Source: an uncultured Clostridia bacterium (lineage in GTDB: Bacteria > Bacillota > Clostridia > Oscillospirales > Acutalibacteraceae). Taken from it: a DNA stretch of 61,252 nucleotides. Shown piece by piece: positions 53,687 to 61,252 of this stretch (the stretch's first letter is position 1; every line of letters begins with the position of its first letter). Under the pieces are notes generated by a model. That model made no database searches. It saw only the letters and a list, made by a program, of their open reading frames with translations, and was not told the origin of the DNA. The stretch spans positions 1 to 61,252 of the forward strand of contig CAMMRL010000010.1 in the NCBI GenBank assembly GCA_946499275.1, in the 5' to 3' direction. Made by a program: the position numbers and the translations under genes.

Positions 53687-53886
53687 TTTATTAACCGACT
53701 ATTTACGACTTTTGGTATCTTCCACAAAAGCATTCCGCTTGGTTGCGGGAAACCTGTCCGGTTTGGCGTGCTTGTCGGCGTGACACAGCAAAGGATGCCC
53801 ATCCGCCGGTATTTTCCCATACTTCTAACAGCCGGTCGTGAAATAGCAACTTGTGTTTATTAATAGAAGGAAAGACAGGGAATTTC

Positions 53887-54579
53887 ATGAATCCATCGTA
53901 TTTTCCATATATTTCGCAACCTATATGCCGCCCTTCCGCCTTTCCGCCGGCGGGTCACGTTCCGGCCGGAGAGGGGCGACGCAGGGAAAGGCTGGCCGCT
54001 TATTTTTTATCCCTGCCCGCCGGCGCACCCGGCTGTCTGGATGTACACGGCCAAACGCTTTACCGGCGGATGGCAGAGCGGCTGAACCGATTGGAAATCG
54101 TCTCCTGCCTGCAGACGGCAGGGACACACCGGGTTTTTCATTATGGGGACGCCGCCGCATATCTGCAGGCGTTTGCCCAAGCGGCCCTCGTTTGCTGCGC
54201 CCGGCGGGGGATCGCCTTTACCGTCGATATCCCGGAATCCTGCCTGCTGCTCTCGATGGACCCCCGGCTGCTGATGCTGTCCGTCGGCCGTCTGTTACAC
54301 GATGCGTCCCGCGGGACGGAGGTTGCATTCCGCCTGATCCCCAAGCCGTACAGTATCCTGATCGCGGCCTCCGGTTTTCCCTGTTTCTGTTCCACCACAA
54401 CGCGGGCCCTGCTCCGGGAAACCGCCCGCCTTCATCGGGGAACGGCGCTGTTTACGTCGGAAACGGCGGCCTTTTCTATGGGCTATCACGCCGGGCAGGC
54501 CGTGGACTTTTGCGTGCCGCCTACCGTGGAAGAGCTGACGCAAAGCCCGCTGTCTCCGGTAAACCTCTCTTTATTTTAG
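53887..54579 (+). CDS. Degenerate histidine-kinase-like protein
   Basis: The 230-residue protein (start 53887, with AAAGACAGGGAA upstream) matches no family outright. The segment VDIPESCLLLSMDPRLLMLSVGRLLHDASRG (split about 119-133 and 134-149) has the layout of a histidine-kinase N-box (D..LL..V...LL.DA), but the usual G1 (DNGxG) and G2 boxes are absent downstream. The first third is rich in Pro and Arg, and no membrane segment is evident. It may be a kinase relic or an ATPase-fold regulator that no longer hydrolyses ATP. It runs rightwards, alone, convergent with the gene at 54729. Confidence 0.5.
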   Translation: MNPSYFPYISQPICRPSAFPPAGHVPAGEGRRRERLAAYFLSLPAGAPGCLDVHGQTLYRRMAERLNRLEIVSCLQTAGTHRVFHYGDAAAYLQAFAQAALVCCARRGIAFTVDIPESCLLLSMDPRLLMLSVGRLLHDASRGTEVAFRLIPKPYSILIAASGFPCFCSTTTRALLRETARLHRGTALFTSETAAFSMGYHAGQAVDFCVPPTVEELTQSPLSPVNLSLF

Positions 54580-54728
54580 CCAGCTATAACGAAGCCCATG
54601 GTGTGGACAGGCCCGGCGATCCTTCCGAAAGAGGGCGCCGAAAAGGTGAACAAAATTGCAAAAATCACGAACGGACCCCGATCCGGGGGCCGTTTATGCG
54701 TTCCAGACGGCGGTCATTCGGAAGGATG

Positions 54729-55874
54729 TCAAACGGGCGGTATTGCCGCTGCTTCCGCTTTCGATTCCATCCGTTCCTTACAGTAATCCTTATCCTCCAC
54801 GATAAAAACAACGCCGCTCATGGGATAGACCCAGGTTTCCTGCAGATAAATATCGCAGCTGCCTGTATTGCGCATGGCGTTTTGCACCATGCATTCCGCG
54901 CCGTCGTTGAGAAAGGGGAACATGGTGACGCTCATGCTGCTCTCCGGATAGGACAGCTGGATCATGGGGGAATATGTCGGCTCGCTGATGGACACCAAGA
55001 ACTCGCTATGCCCCTTGAGCTGCGGCATATTGAACATCACCTCTATTTTGAGGGTTTTCTCCGTCTCATTATGCCCGGACAGGAACGATACCTGAATGCC
55101 CTTTCGGGTTATGTCCACGTTTTGGATTTTACATTTCACATCGTCGATGAAAACGTTCAGCGACATTTGATTCATAATAAACTCAAGTTGGTCGGACGGC
55201 GATAAAGCGGTTAACGCATCCAGTTCGTTGGAACGGATTTTCAGATTCTCCCGGAACAGATAGGTCTGTCCATGCAGCTCCCTATCCAGCTCCTCGTTAT
55301 TCACAAAGAAGCCCACCTGAAAGACATTGGGAAGCCCGTTATCCCCGATATAATGCTTTTTATACGTTAGATCCTCGTATACCCGCATATACAAATCCGA
55401 GGGGAACAGGGGATCGTCCTCGTAATCCCGCAAGATGATATTATAGCGGAAAAAGCGGCGGAAATTATACTGCATTTCCAAATATGGTTCCACAACCCCA
55501 TAGACCATATCGCATTCCTCGTCGCCCACCAATGTTTGAATGGTGGTGCGGACAAACGACTTTTTCGGATCCTCGTCGAACAAGTCGATGGTTTCCGGAT
55601 TGCTCATCAGGGTCTGGGTGATCTGCTCGGTCATTTCGTCCGCCACATGCTCTTTGGTCAGGTATTCATAAAGGAAATTAAACAGAATGATGGGCGGCAG
55701 TATCCCCAGGATATTGGCGATAATATCGTCCAGCAACGAAGAAAAATCCACGCCAGAAATGATATATTTGGCCAGCAGCAGGATCAGCCATACCGCCGTG
55801 GTGATAATCGCCAGCATCACCGTGATGGAACGAAGATTTTTCCGCTTGTTTTTCCCTTTTTTTGGTTGCTCCAT
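54729..55874 (-). CDS. Uncharacterised two-helix membrane protein with a large cytosolic domain
   Basis: I do not recognise this 381-residue protein. A basic N-terminus (EQPKKGKNKRKNLRS) is followed by two hydrophobic segments, about 20-38 and 53-70, and then a long soluble part. It includes FLYEYLTKEHVADEMTEQIT (about 66-85), YLEMQYNFRRFFRYNIILRDYEDD (split about 132-155) and a beta-rich C-terminal region with several Trp, Tyr and Pro. The ATG is 5 bases after the VanX-type dipeptidase stop and uses GAGGTG as ribosome site, so the two are co-translated. A function in envelope or stress response is possible but not shown. Confidence 0.72.
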   Translation of the reverse strand: MEQPKKGKNKRKNLRSITVMLAIITTAVWLILLLAKYIISGVDFSSLLDDIIANILGILPPIILFNFLYEYLTKEHVADEMTEQITQTLMSNPETIDLFDEDPKKSFVRTTIQTLVGDEECDMVYGVVEPYLEMQYNFRRFFRYNIILRDYEDDPLFPSDLYMRVYEDLTYKKHYIGDNGLPNVFQVGFFVNNEELDRELHGQTYLFRENLKIRSNELDALTALSPSDQLEFIMNQMSLNVFIDDVKCKIQNVDITRKGIQVSFLSGHNETEKTLKIEVMFNMPQLKGHSEFLVSISEPTYSPMIQLSYPESSMSVTMFPFLNDGAECMVQNAMRNTGSCDIYLQETWVYPMSGVVFIVEDKDYCKERMESKAEAAAIPPV

Positions 55875-55879
55875 ACTGT

Positions 55880-56572
55880 TTACACCTCGGTCGTCAGGAT
55901 GCCGGTATATATCGCCGGTTTTCCCGTATAGTAACTCCAAAAATTGGTTCCGTAATCGTAATGCCACCATTCGGAAGGCAAATTGGTAAAACCAGCCGCC
56001 GTCATACAGGCATAGAGGAGCCGCCGATTATCCCGGTACGTCGTCTCTTCCCGCGATTCAAAATAATCGGTATGGGCGGCCTTCGTAAAATCGTCGAAGC
56101 CCGTCCCCATCGGCAGCGCCCTGCCCTGATCATCCGTAACGGTGAGGTCCACGGCGCCGCCGGTGTTGTGGACGGACGGGTTCCTGCTGTCGTAGGAAGG
56201 GATGGAGACGAACCGCCGCACCTGTTCCATCAACTGTTCTTCCGACAGGCCCTGTCCGGCCGTACTTTCCCTGACGGCCTGGTAATAGCTGTCGAACAAG
56301 GCCTGCTGTACCTGGATGGGCCGCCATGCATCATAGATGAGGAAACCATATCCGGGGGGAAGCAGCTCCAGCGCATACATCAGCCGTTCGGCGGCGGTCC
56401 GGCGAAGCAGACAGCGAGAGATAGCGCCCGGTATCCCCCGGCGGCTGTATTCCATGGAAATATACAGGCGGGGATTCTGAAAACTCCGCAGATCTACCAG
56501 CGGTTCCTCCAAAGGCTGTAAGCCGATGGGCATCCCCGGGAACTCTCTGTGAGGAATGGGCGTGTTTTCCAT
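55880..56572 (-). CDS. D-alanyl-D-alanine dipeptidase, VanX/DdpX family
   Basis: The 230-residue protein has the VanX metal-site motifs: SVHNTGGAVDLTVTDDQG (about 154-171, SxHxxGxAxD) and LPSEWWHYDYGTNFW (about 205-219, ExxWH), plus YDAWRPIQVQQALFD (about 94-108, the WRP motif). No signal peptide is visible, which suits a cytosolic DD-dipeptidase. The start at 56572 follows AAGGAG. In vancomycin-resistance clusters VanX removes D-Ala-D-Ala, but no VanH, VanA or VanRS genes are here, so a role in D-Ala recycling or peptidoglycan turnover is more likely. Confidence 0.9.
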   Translation of the reverse strand: MENTPIPHREFPGMPIGLQPLEEPLVDLRSFQNPRLYISMEYSRRGIPGAISRCLLRRTAAERLMYALELLPPGYGFLIYDAWRPIQVQQALFDSYYQAVRESTAGQGLSEEQLMEQVRRFVSIPSYDSRNPSVHNTGGAVDLTVTDDQGRALPMGTGFDDFTKAAHTDYFESREETTYRDNRRLLYACMTAAGFTNLPSEWWHYDYGTNFWSYYTGKPAIYTGILTTEV

Positions 56573-56628
56573 AACGGCTCCTTTCCAACGGGTGTTTTTT
56601 ACAAAAGAACCGGTTGCTTGTTTTTTAC

Positions 56629-56658
56629 AGTATACCATAAAAAACGACAGAAGAGCAA
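56629..56658 (-). promoter_or_regulatory. Promoter of the dipeptidase-membrane protein operon
   Basis: On the minus strand, -35 TTGCTC (56653-56658), an 18-base spacer and -10 TATACT (56629-56634), about 55 bases before the ATG. Confidence 0.65.
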
Positions 56659-56808
56659 TTATGAAAAAAAGAGGGAAATCACCGCACCGCCGTTTTTCCG
56701 AAACGTTCGTCGATAAAATCCAAAAAACGGTAGCAAGCATAGGAAAAGGTCCCTTTCCGTAAAAAGCGCCGCATTTTCGCTTGTTAGGAATATCCCACCC
56801 CCTTTAGC

Positions 56809-57779
56809 AAATATAAGTTTGTAAATTATACACTGTCTCTACTAATTCCCCTTTTTCATATTTATTTTTTGATTTTTCTTATTTTTTCCAAAGCTGGAAT
56901 ACAGATGCTTTGTTAATGAATTCCAACCAGATATGTTAACCCTTTTGGCTCCCATTTCCAATGCTCTGCGAATACATTCTGCTATTACAGCTTTAGCAAA
57001 TCCTTTGCCTTCTTCCTCTTTTTTGGTACATACAACTTCTATTTCCACATCCGAATTTACAACATCAAAATATCCCATACACGAGGAAACGGGATTCTTT
57101 CTTTCATCAAGTAAAACTATACATAATTCTTTTTTTCTAATAGGATTTTCTCTTGAATAACGGTATGCCCATGCAATTTCTTCATCAAAATTTTCATTGG
57201 GGTTAAACACTGAAAAACGAAATCGTTCCAGTCTCTCTGTGTCCATAAAGATATTTTCGTCGGTCAAAGTATATCCGTTAGGCAAGTCTATTGCGGGAAG
57301 AACTATATCCTCCGCACAGTATTCAAAGGTAGTGTCTTCGTAACTCATACTAATATATTTATGGTTGCGAAGAACCTCTATTTCTAACAAACTACTTTCT
57401 GAACAATAAATGGAATACATTTTTTTGAAATTACCGCCCATGTCCAAAAAACGTACCATTTCCTCCAAAATCTGTTCATCATCCTGAGCAAATATTGTAG
57501 CAGTATTTCCTCCACATGCTTCTAGGATTATAAAACCTACCAATGCCCCATCTTCATCAAAGAATAATTCCGCCGATTTTGTAAAAATCTCTAGATTCCT
57601 AGATTCTGGTGACCACAACCCATATCTCCAGCCATATAATCGCCCCAAAGTCCAATTATGATTTCCTTTCCCGTATAAATCTGTTTGAAGACAAACCATA
57701 TTTTGAAAATCATTCGATTCAAGAATGATATTTCTATGATATATTTTATTCATATACAAACCTCCACAAACTTATATTT
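56809..57779. repeat. 14-bp inverted repeat flanking the AT-rich acetyltransferase gene
   Basis: AAATATAAGTTTGT (56809-56822) and ACAAACTTATATTT (57766-57779) are exact inverted copies on either side of the gene at 56842-57753. The right copy overlaps the ribosome site. They may be terminal repeats of a transferred cassette or simply AT-rich coincidence. Confidence 0.45.
56842..57753 (-). CDS. AT-rich, horizontally acquired GNAT acetyltransferase
   Basis: The 303-residue protein ends in a GNAT domain: EIEVVCTKKEEEGKGFAKAVIAECIRRALE (split about 236-250, 251-266) is the acetyl-CoA loop and helix, and RVNISGWNSLTKHLYSSFG (about 273-291) follows. The N-terminal half has a second GNAT-like strand pattern (DEDGALVGFIILEACGGN), so it may be a double-GNAT protein. 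Base and codon use are far more AT-rich than any neighbour, pointing to recent transfer. The ATG at 57753 follows GGAGG by 7 bases. A leader with small ORFs and hairpins precedes it. The substrate is unknown; an antibiotic is one plausible target. Confidence 0.85.
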   Translation of the reverse strand: MNKIYHRNIILESNDFQNMVCLQTDLYGKGNHNWTLGRLYGWRYGLWSPESRNLEIFTKSAELFFDEDGALVGFIILEACGGNTATIFAQDDEQILEEMVRFLDMGGNFKKMYSIYCSESSLLEIEVLRNHKYISMSYEDTTFEYCAEDIVLPAIDLPNGYTLTDENIFMDTERLERFRFSVFNPNENFDEEIAWAYRYSRENPIRKKELCIVLLDERKNPVSSCMGYFDVVNSDVEIEVVCTKKEEEGKGFAKAVIAECIRRALEMGAKRVNISGWNSLTKHLYSSFGKNKKNQKINMKKGN

Positions 57780-57881
57780 ATCAATGTCTATACAGTTAAA
57801 ATAATCTAACTCGAATATGCAGTTTTCTTTTTTTTCTGTATTCCTCTCCCTGTAAATGACAAACAAGAGAACCAAAGCCAT
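57750..57881 (-). CDS. Leader ORF coupled to the AT-rich acetyltransferase
   Basis: A 43-codon frame starts at ATG 57881, inside the hairpin at 57871-57893, and ends at TGA 57750-57752, overlapping the acetyltransferase ATG as ATGA. The product begins MALVLLFVIYRERNTEKKEN and is unlike known proteins. No strong ribosome site precedes its ATG, because that region is in the hairpin stem. It may be a regulatory leader whose translation affects the downstream gene, or only a permissive open frame. Confidence 0.4.
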   Translation of the reverse strand: MALVLLFVIYRERNTEKKENCIFELDYFNCIDIDKYKFVEVCI

Positions 57882-57955
57882 GAGTGCTTTGGTCTTTACA
57901 TAATATATCCTCAGCGGATAAAGGGTCAATGCGCTGGATGGGACGAAACCAGCAT
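57871..57955 (-). promoter_or_regulatory. Leader with short peptide ORF and hairpins before the acetyltransferase
   Basis: Read leftwards: a nine-codon ORF (57926-57955, MLVSSHPAH) overlaps a GCTGG/CCAGC hairpin (57933-57953). A TATCC/GGATA hairpin (57906-57920) follows, then an ACCAAAGC/GCTTTGGT hairpin (57871-57893) with a T-rich tail. The order (short peptide, alternative hairpins, terminator-like hairpin, AT-rich gene) resembles attenuation leaders of inducible resistance genes such as tet(M). In the 454-base gap (57754-58207) the only other element is the terminator at 58128-58161. Confidence 0.55.
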
Positions 57956-58127
57956 TCTATTTTCCAAATTTTGATATAACTATTGCATTTTTATACCTCT
58001 GTTCATAAAATAATTGGGATAATTTTCTACAAAATTCATCATATCATAGCGGCATACGGACAGTCAAGCCGTCTAAGAATTGTGATTTTCTCGGCTATTC
58101 CACCCCGGAGACGGCTTTATCGGTATG

Positions 58128-58161
58128 AAAAGGGGAGTGGAAAATTCCACTCCCCTTTTCT
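58128..58161 (-). terminator. Terminator of the eight-helix membrane protein gene
   Basis: GAAAAGGGGAGTGGAA and TTCCACTCCCCTTTTC form a long stem with T-rich end, 46 bases past the stop at 58208. It could also act rightwards. Confidence 0.85.
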
Positions 58162-58207
58162 TCCGTAAACGACGGGCACCCCGCCATGTTCTTGGAGCCG
58201 GCTACTT

Positions 58208-59194
58208 TTACCACGGCTCCCCGCCGCCTTGATCCCCTTGGATTTCCCGCAGGATCTCCTCCACCGACGGCGTCTGGCCCCCCTCCGCCGTATCCCCGGC
58301 AGGCTCCCCCCCTTCCGGCCCCTTCTCGTCCTCCTCCGCACAGGGAAGGGGATGGGCGAACACCAGCGTCAAGGCGGTGCACAGCGCAAAAATCCCCATG
58401 CAGAGGTCGGTGATTCCGGCCATGCTGCCGGCATTGTACGCGGCCATCCGGCCACTGACATACAGCACAAAGCTGGTAACCGGCCCGGAAAGGGACATAA
58501 TCACCGTACACAGGGCGTAAACCACCAGCATACGGTGGCTCTTTTCCAACGGCTTTTGTTCCCCCGTCCCGGTGATATACCGGGCGAAGGAAAACAAAAA
58601 GAGCATGGTGAAGATCAGCATGACAAAATCATAAAAGCTCTGCGACACCTGAACGGCACTGGCATAGGACAGCTCATACCGCACAAGGCGGAACCAGATC
58701 CACGCTACCGGGGCCAACGCGGCCAGCGCCATCCGGGAGGTGCGGCGTACGCCTCCACCCGCCAGGGATATTCCCAGCCACAGGAGGAAGATGCCGCCCA
58801 GAATCCCGAATATCAGCGTCAGGAACAAAGCCCCGCCATCCAGCGAACTGATGACGGAATCGTTTGGCGGCGGCGTCCTTTGATAACAGAGCCAAACCCA
58901 TCCATCGTACAGGGAAGCCGTTGCCAGGACGCCGCCCGCCAGCAGGGACGATATCGCCATCGGCAGGCGCGCATGGGCGCTCAACTCCCGCGGCTGAGGT
59001 TGGCGGCCCTTGCCGGCCAGCACAAGCACAAAAACCGCAGCGAACGCGGCCGCCAACAAGGCGATGACCGCATAGCTCAAAGAGGACTCGCCAGCATCCT
59101 GCATCGACGGGGTGAAGACAATCCTCATCACGGCGGCGGCAACCGTGGCCACCAGCGCGACCGCGACCGCAATTTTCCGAAGCAAACTCTGCAT
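58208..59194 (-). CDS. Uncharacterised eight-helix membrane protein
   Basis: I do not recognise this 328-residue protein. About eight hydrophobic segments lie at residues 7-30, 43-65, 80-100, 125-145, 155-175, 185-205, 225-245 and 265-285. A hydrophilic, acidic and Gly-rich tail (about 290-328, with EEDEKGPEGGEPAGD) is predicted in the cytosol. The start at 59194 follows GGGAGGACCCC; a start ten codons earlier lacks a ribosome site. It stands alone between the citrate synthase terminator and the AT-rich island. No transport or enzymatic motif is visible. Confidence 0.7.
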   Translation of the reverse strand: MQSLLRKIAVAVALVATVAAAVMRIVFTPSMQDAGESSLSYAVIALLAAAFAAVFVLVLAGKGRQPQPRELSAHARLPMAISSLLAGGVLATASLYDGWVWLCYQRTPPPNDSVISSLDGGALFLTLIFGILGGIFLLWLGISLAGGGVRRTSRMALAALAPVAWIWFRLVRYELSYASAVQVSQSFYDFVMLIFTMLFLFSFARYITGTGEQKPLEKSHRMLVVYALCTVIMSLSGPVTSFVLYVSGRMAAYNAGSMAGITDLCMGIFALCTALTLVFAHPLPCAEEDEKGPEGGEPAGDTAEGGQTPSVEEILREIQGDQGGGEPW

Positions 59195-59318
59195 GGGGTC
59201 CTCCCTTCTCCCGGCGGCGGCCATCCTTGCCGTCGGAGAACCAAATAGAATACTACAACAGGCCGCGGAAACAAAAACGCGGCCGGAATTCTGCTCATAC
59301 GCGGTGAAAAAGCAACCC

Positions 59319-59361
59319 GCCCTTTCACTGCCATATCGTCCATTATATAGCAGAAGGGCGG
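59319..59361 (-). terminator. Hairpin terminator of citrate synthase
   Basis: CCCGCCCTT and AAGGGCGGG arms enclose a longer inner stem (CTGC...GCAG), 65 bases past the gltA stop. A TATAAT in the loop could in principle be a -10 for the downstream gene. Confidence 0.55.
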
Positions 59362-59425
59362 GAAAGAAAAGCCTTATTTTTCAGGTTTTTTATGTATTAA
59401 GCCGGTCCGGGACATTCCCGACCGA

Positions 59426-60775
59426 TTACAGACGCTCTTCCAGCGGCAGGTAATGCTGCGGGCGGGCGATCGCTTTATAGGCAGGACGGATGATCCGGCC
59501 GCCGGTCAGGATTTCCTCAATACGGTGGGCGCACCAGCCCGCCATACGCGCCACAGCGAACAACGGGGTGAACAGCTCCTCGCTGATGCCGAGGGTGCGG
59601 TACACCAAGCCGGAATACAGATCGACATTGGCGCACATTGCCTTGGTGTTCTCCTTCACGTCGGCAAACACGCCGGGGGTGAGCCGTTCTACCGCTTCCA
59701 ACAGGCGGAAATCCGCGCCGAGCCCATTTTTCTCGGCCAGGCCGCGGGCCGCTTCCTTCAAGATGACGGCACGGGGGTCGGACAAGGTGTACACCGCGTG
59801 CCCCATCCCGTAGATCAGCCCGGTGCGGTCGCCCGCTTCCTTATGAATCAGCTTGACCAGGAAAGCCGCGACTTCGTCATCGTCGTTCCAGTCGCGGACC
59901 CCCTCCTTGATCGCGTCCAGCATCTGCATCACCTTGATATTGGCGCCGCCGTGCCGGGGGCCTTTCAGCGACCCGATTGCCGCCGCGATGGCGGAATACG
60001 TGTCGGTCCCGGACGAGGACAGCACCCGGGCGGCAAAGGTGGAGTTGTTGCCGCCCCCATGTTCGGCGTGCAGCATCAGGCAAAGGTCGAGCAGCCGCGC
60101 CTCCTCCTTGGTGTAGACAGTGTCCGCCCGGATGGAACGCAGGATGGTTTCCGCTGTGGACAGACCCGGCAGGGTGGGATGGATAACCATGCTCTCTTTA
60201 TCGTAGTGGCGGCGTTTCACCTGGTAGGCATACCCCATGATCGTGGGCAGCATGGCGATCAGTTCAATCGACTGGCGCAGCACATTCTCCATGGAGAGAT
60301 CCTCCGCGTTGTTGTCGTATGAATACAGCGCCAGCACCGAGCGAGCCAGCTTATTCATGATATTCGGCGAAGGCGCTTTAATAATCATATCCTCCGCAAA
60401 ATATTCCGGCAGTTCCCGGCACTCGGAGAGCAGGCGGCTGAACCGTTCCAGCTGCCCCTTGTTGGGGAGTTTGCCGAAAAGCAGCAGCCAGGCGGTCTCC
60501 TCAAAACCGTAGCGGTCCTCTTCCACGCAGCCGTTGACCAGGTCGTGGATATCGATGCCGCGGTAAATCAGGCGCCCCTCTACGGGGGAACGCTCCCCTT
60601 CGTTAATGACGTAGCCGTGCACGTTACAGATCAGCGTCAGCCCGGCCATCACGCCGCTGCCGTCCGCGTTGCGCAGGCCGCGCTTCACCTCATACTTCTC
60701 AAACTTTTCCGGTTCAATCCGGTTATTTTTCCGGAACTCGTCACATAAAGATGTGAGTGTATCGTTCGATATCAT
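59426..60775 (-). CDS. gltA: Citrate synthase
   Basis: It condenses acetyl-CoA with oxaloacetate. The 449-residue protein contains GRLIYRGIDIHDLV (about 68-81), LLLFGKLPNKGQLERF (about 98-113), the catalytic-site segments LHAEHGGGNNSTFAAR (about 246-261) and GMGHAVYTLSDPRA (about 326-339, catalytic His), and SGLVYRTLGI and FAVARMAGWCAHRIEE (about 409-424) near the C-terminus. ATG 60775 gives MISNDTLTSL; a GTG three codons earlier (60784) has the GGAAAGGGG site at better distance, so the true start is uncertain by three residues. In an anaerobe it probably feeds glutamate synthesis. Aconitase and isocitrate dehydrogenase are not nearby. Confidence 0.96.
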   Translation of the reverse strand: MISNDTLTSLCDEFRKNNRIEPEKFEKYEVKRGLRNADGSGVMAGLTLICNVHGYVINEGERSPVEGRLIYRGIDIHDLVNGCVEEDRYGFEETAWLLLFGKLPNKGQLERFSRLLSECRELPEYFAEDMIIKAPSPNIMNKLARSVLALYSYDNNAEDLSMENVLRQSIELIAMLPTIMGYAYQVKRRHYDKESMVIHPTLPGLSTAETILRSIRADTVYTKEEARLLDLCLMLHAEHGGGNNSTFAARVLSSSGTDTYSAIAAAIGSLKGPRHGGANIKVMQMLDAIKEGVRDWNDDDEVAAFLVKLIHKEAGDRTGLIYGMGHAVYTLSDPRAVILKEAARGLAEKNGLGADFRLLEAVERLTPGVFADVKENTKAMCANVDLYSGLVYRTLGISEELFTPLFAVARMAGWCAHRIEEILTGGRIIRPAYKAIARPQHYLPLEERL

Positions 60776-60852
60776 CTTTTCCACTACGGGACGCCCCTTT
60801 CCGCCAGACAATTTCCCTCGGTTCCGGCAACCACCCGGATACCCCGGAATCC

Positions 60853-60890
60853 TTTCATACACATTTCATACGCATTCACAATATATGAAA
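60853..60890. promoter_or_regulatory. Repeat cluster at the gltA start: candidate operator
   Basis: TTTCATAC occurs at 60853-60860 and 60864-60871 (11-base period, one helical turn), and TATGAAA at 60884-60890 is the inverted copy of TTTCATA. All lie at or just after the predicted transcription start. Confidence 0.4.
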
Positions 60891-60918
60891 TTATAGGCAT
60901 TCCCCGCCGCAAAGTCAA
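60890..60918 (-). promoter_or_regulatory. gltA promoter
   Basis: On the minus strand, -35 TTGACT (60913-60918), an exact 17-base spacer and -10 TATAAT (60890-60895). The rest of the 383-base gap up to 61158 shows no gene. Confidence 0.85.
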
Positions 60919-61158
60919 GGAATTCGCCACTGTTTTTTGCCGCAAACTCAAAAATTATGCAACATATACCTTTTGAGCATTCATTTTTAAGGGGAATTCT
61001 TGGAATACGCCCGGTCTATTCCGGGTGTCCATGAAAGATTTTGAAAGCTCGTATTCATATCCCTATTTGCCGGACAGGCCGGGCTTTCCAGCCCGCCTTC
61101 CGACGGACACATAAAACGCCATGATAATAATTATTCACAACTGGAAAGGAGCAGGCCT

Positions 61159-61252
61159 GTGAAACGTTATGCCTTATGGATTCTCGCCGTCTACGCCCTT
61201 TTGCTGCTGCTTCCTCTCCCCCTGCTGGGCATCGCTGGGAAAAGCGATACGC
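61159..61252 (+). CDS. Start of a membrane-anchored protein, possibly SpoIID (partial)
   Basis: A GTG start at 61159 has AAAGGAG 8 bases upstream. The 31 residues available start (M)KRYALWILAVYALLLLLPLP and form one N-terminal membrane helix, then LLGIAGKSDT before the edge. The basic start, Leu-rich helix and isolated rightward position fit SpoIID (stage II sporulation lytic transglycosylase), but any signal-anchored protein could look the same. The gene is cut by the window end. Confidence 0.5.
   Translation, partial: MKRYALWILAVYALLLLLPLPLLGIAGKSDT

Noticed and set aside
53853..55205. Rightward open frame of 450 codons across 53887-54579 and the membrane protein gene
   Set aside because: It crosses two genes in different frames and directions; Arg/Gly/Pro-rich shadow composition.
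55880..56572. Part of a vancomycin-resistance (van) cluster
   Set aside because: The VanX-type gene has no vanH, vanA/B or vanRS nearby, and the VanZ-family gene is about 18 kb away in a polysaccharide operon.
56661..56762. 33-codon rightward frame starting MKKRGKSPHRR
   Set aside because: Weak start signal, inside the promoter of the dipeptidase operon, no known similarity.

Overview
The window is a dense, GC-rich stretch of bacterial chromosome that reads as an anaerobic, spore-forming member of the Clostridia (Oscillospiraceae/Ruminococcaceae-like). Evidence: a trimeric [FeFe] hydrogenase of the HydABC type, acetate kinase, HrcA/CIRCE-controlled groESL, a Cys T-box, TmcAL, a stand-alone AICAR transformylase paired with a PurO-type IMP cyclohydrolase, AGGAGG-type ribosome sites, and at the right edge the start of a gene that may be spoIID. 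Almost every gene lies on the minus strand. No rRNA, tRNA, CRISPR array, insertion sequence or prophage was seen.

Layout, left to right. 1-184: a shortened Xre-type DNA-binding gene with its own promoter. 453-8607: a purine operon read leftwards (leader ORF, purE, purC, purF-like, purM, purN, purO, AICAR transformylase, purD) with a strong promoter, a 54-codon leader ORF and a terminator-like hairpin before purE. 8811-12319: groESL with CIRCE and a CNNM/CBS membrane protein. 12587-15632: a DUF378 protein, ackA and the divergent tmcAL. 15851-20152: a leftward run of GNAT, small membrane protein, methyltransferase, thioredoxin, membrane protein and a 1-phosphofructokinase-like kinase. 20167-22705: cysE-cysS behind a Cys T-box. 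22708-26758: recA-recX-rimO-pgsA with a LexA-like site. 26794-39334: about 12 kb of cell-surface polysaccharide genes in two blocks: glycosyltransferases, VanZ, LicD, TagD, O-antigen-ligase-like polymerase and flippase, then aminotransferase, initiating sugar transferase and nucleotide-sugar dehydrogenase. 39347-44602: a hydrogenase operon hydC - ATPase - 2Fe-2S protein - hydB - hydA with a Rex-like site upstream. 44645-52177: small housekeeping and accessory genes, including a frameshifted HD-domain gene and a two-gene TauE/SafE exporter. 52593-53612: gap. 53887-59194: a degenerate histidine-kinase-like protein, an uncharacterised membrane protein coupled to a VanX-type dipeptidase, and an AT-rich imported acetyltransferase module with its own leader. 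59426-60918: citrate synthase. 61159 to the edge: the start of a rightward gene.

The genes join central anaerobic metabolism (GAPDH, acetate kinase, bifurcating hydrogenase, citrate synthase), purine and cysteine supply, DNA repair and chaperones, and envelope building. The most unusual points are: a PurF-like enzyme without the N-terminal catalytic cysteine; the leader ORF/hairpin before purE; a terminator placed at the transcription start of the polysaccharide operon; a lone GHKL-type ATPase inside the hydrogenase operon; and an AT-rich GNAT gene behind a leader built like those of inducible antibiotic-resistance genes. Operator, promoter and RNA calls rest on reading motifs by eye; protein calls rest on recognised family motifs.
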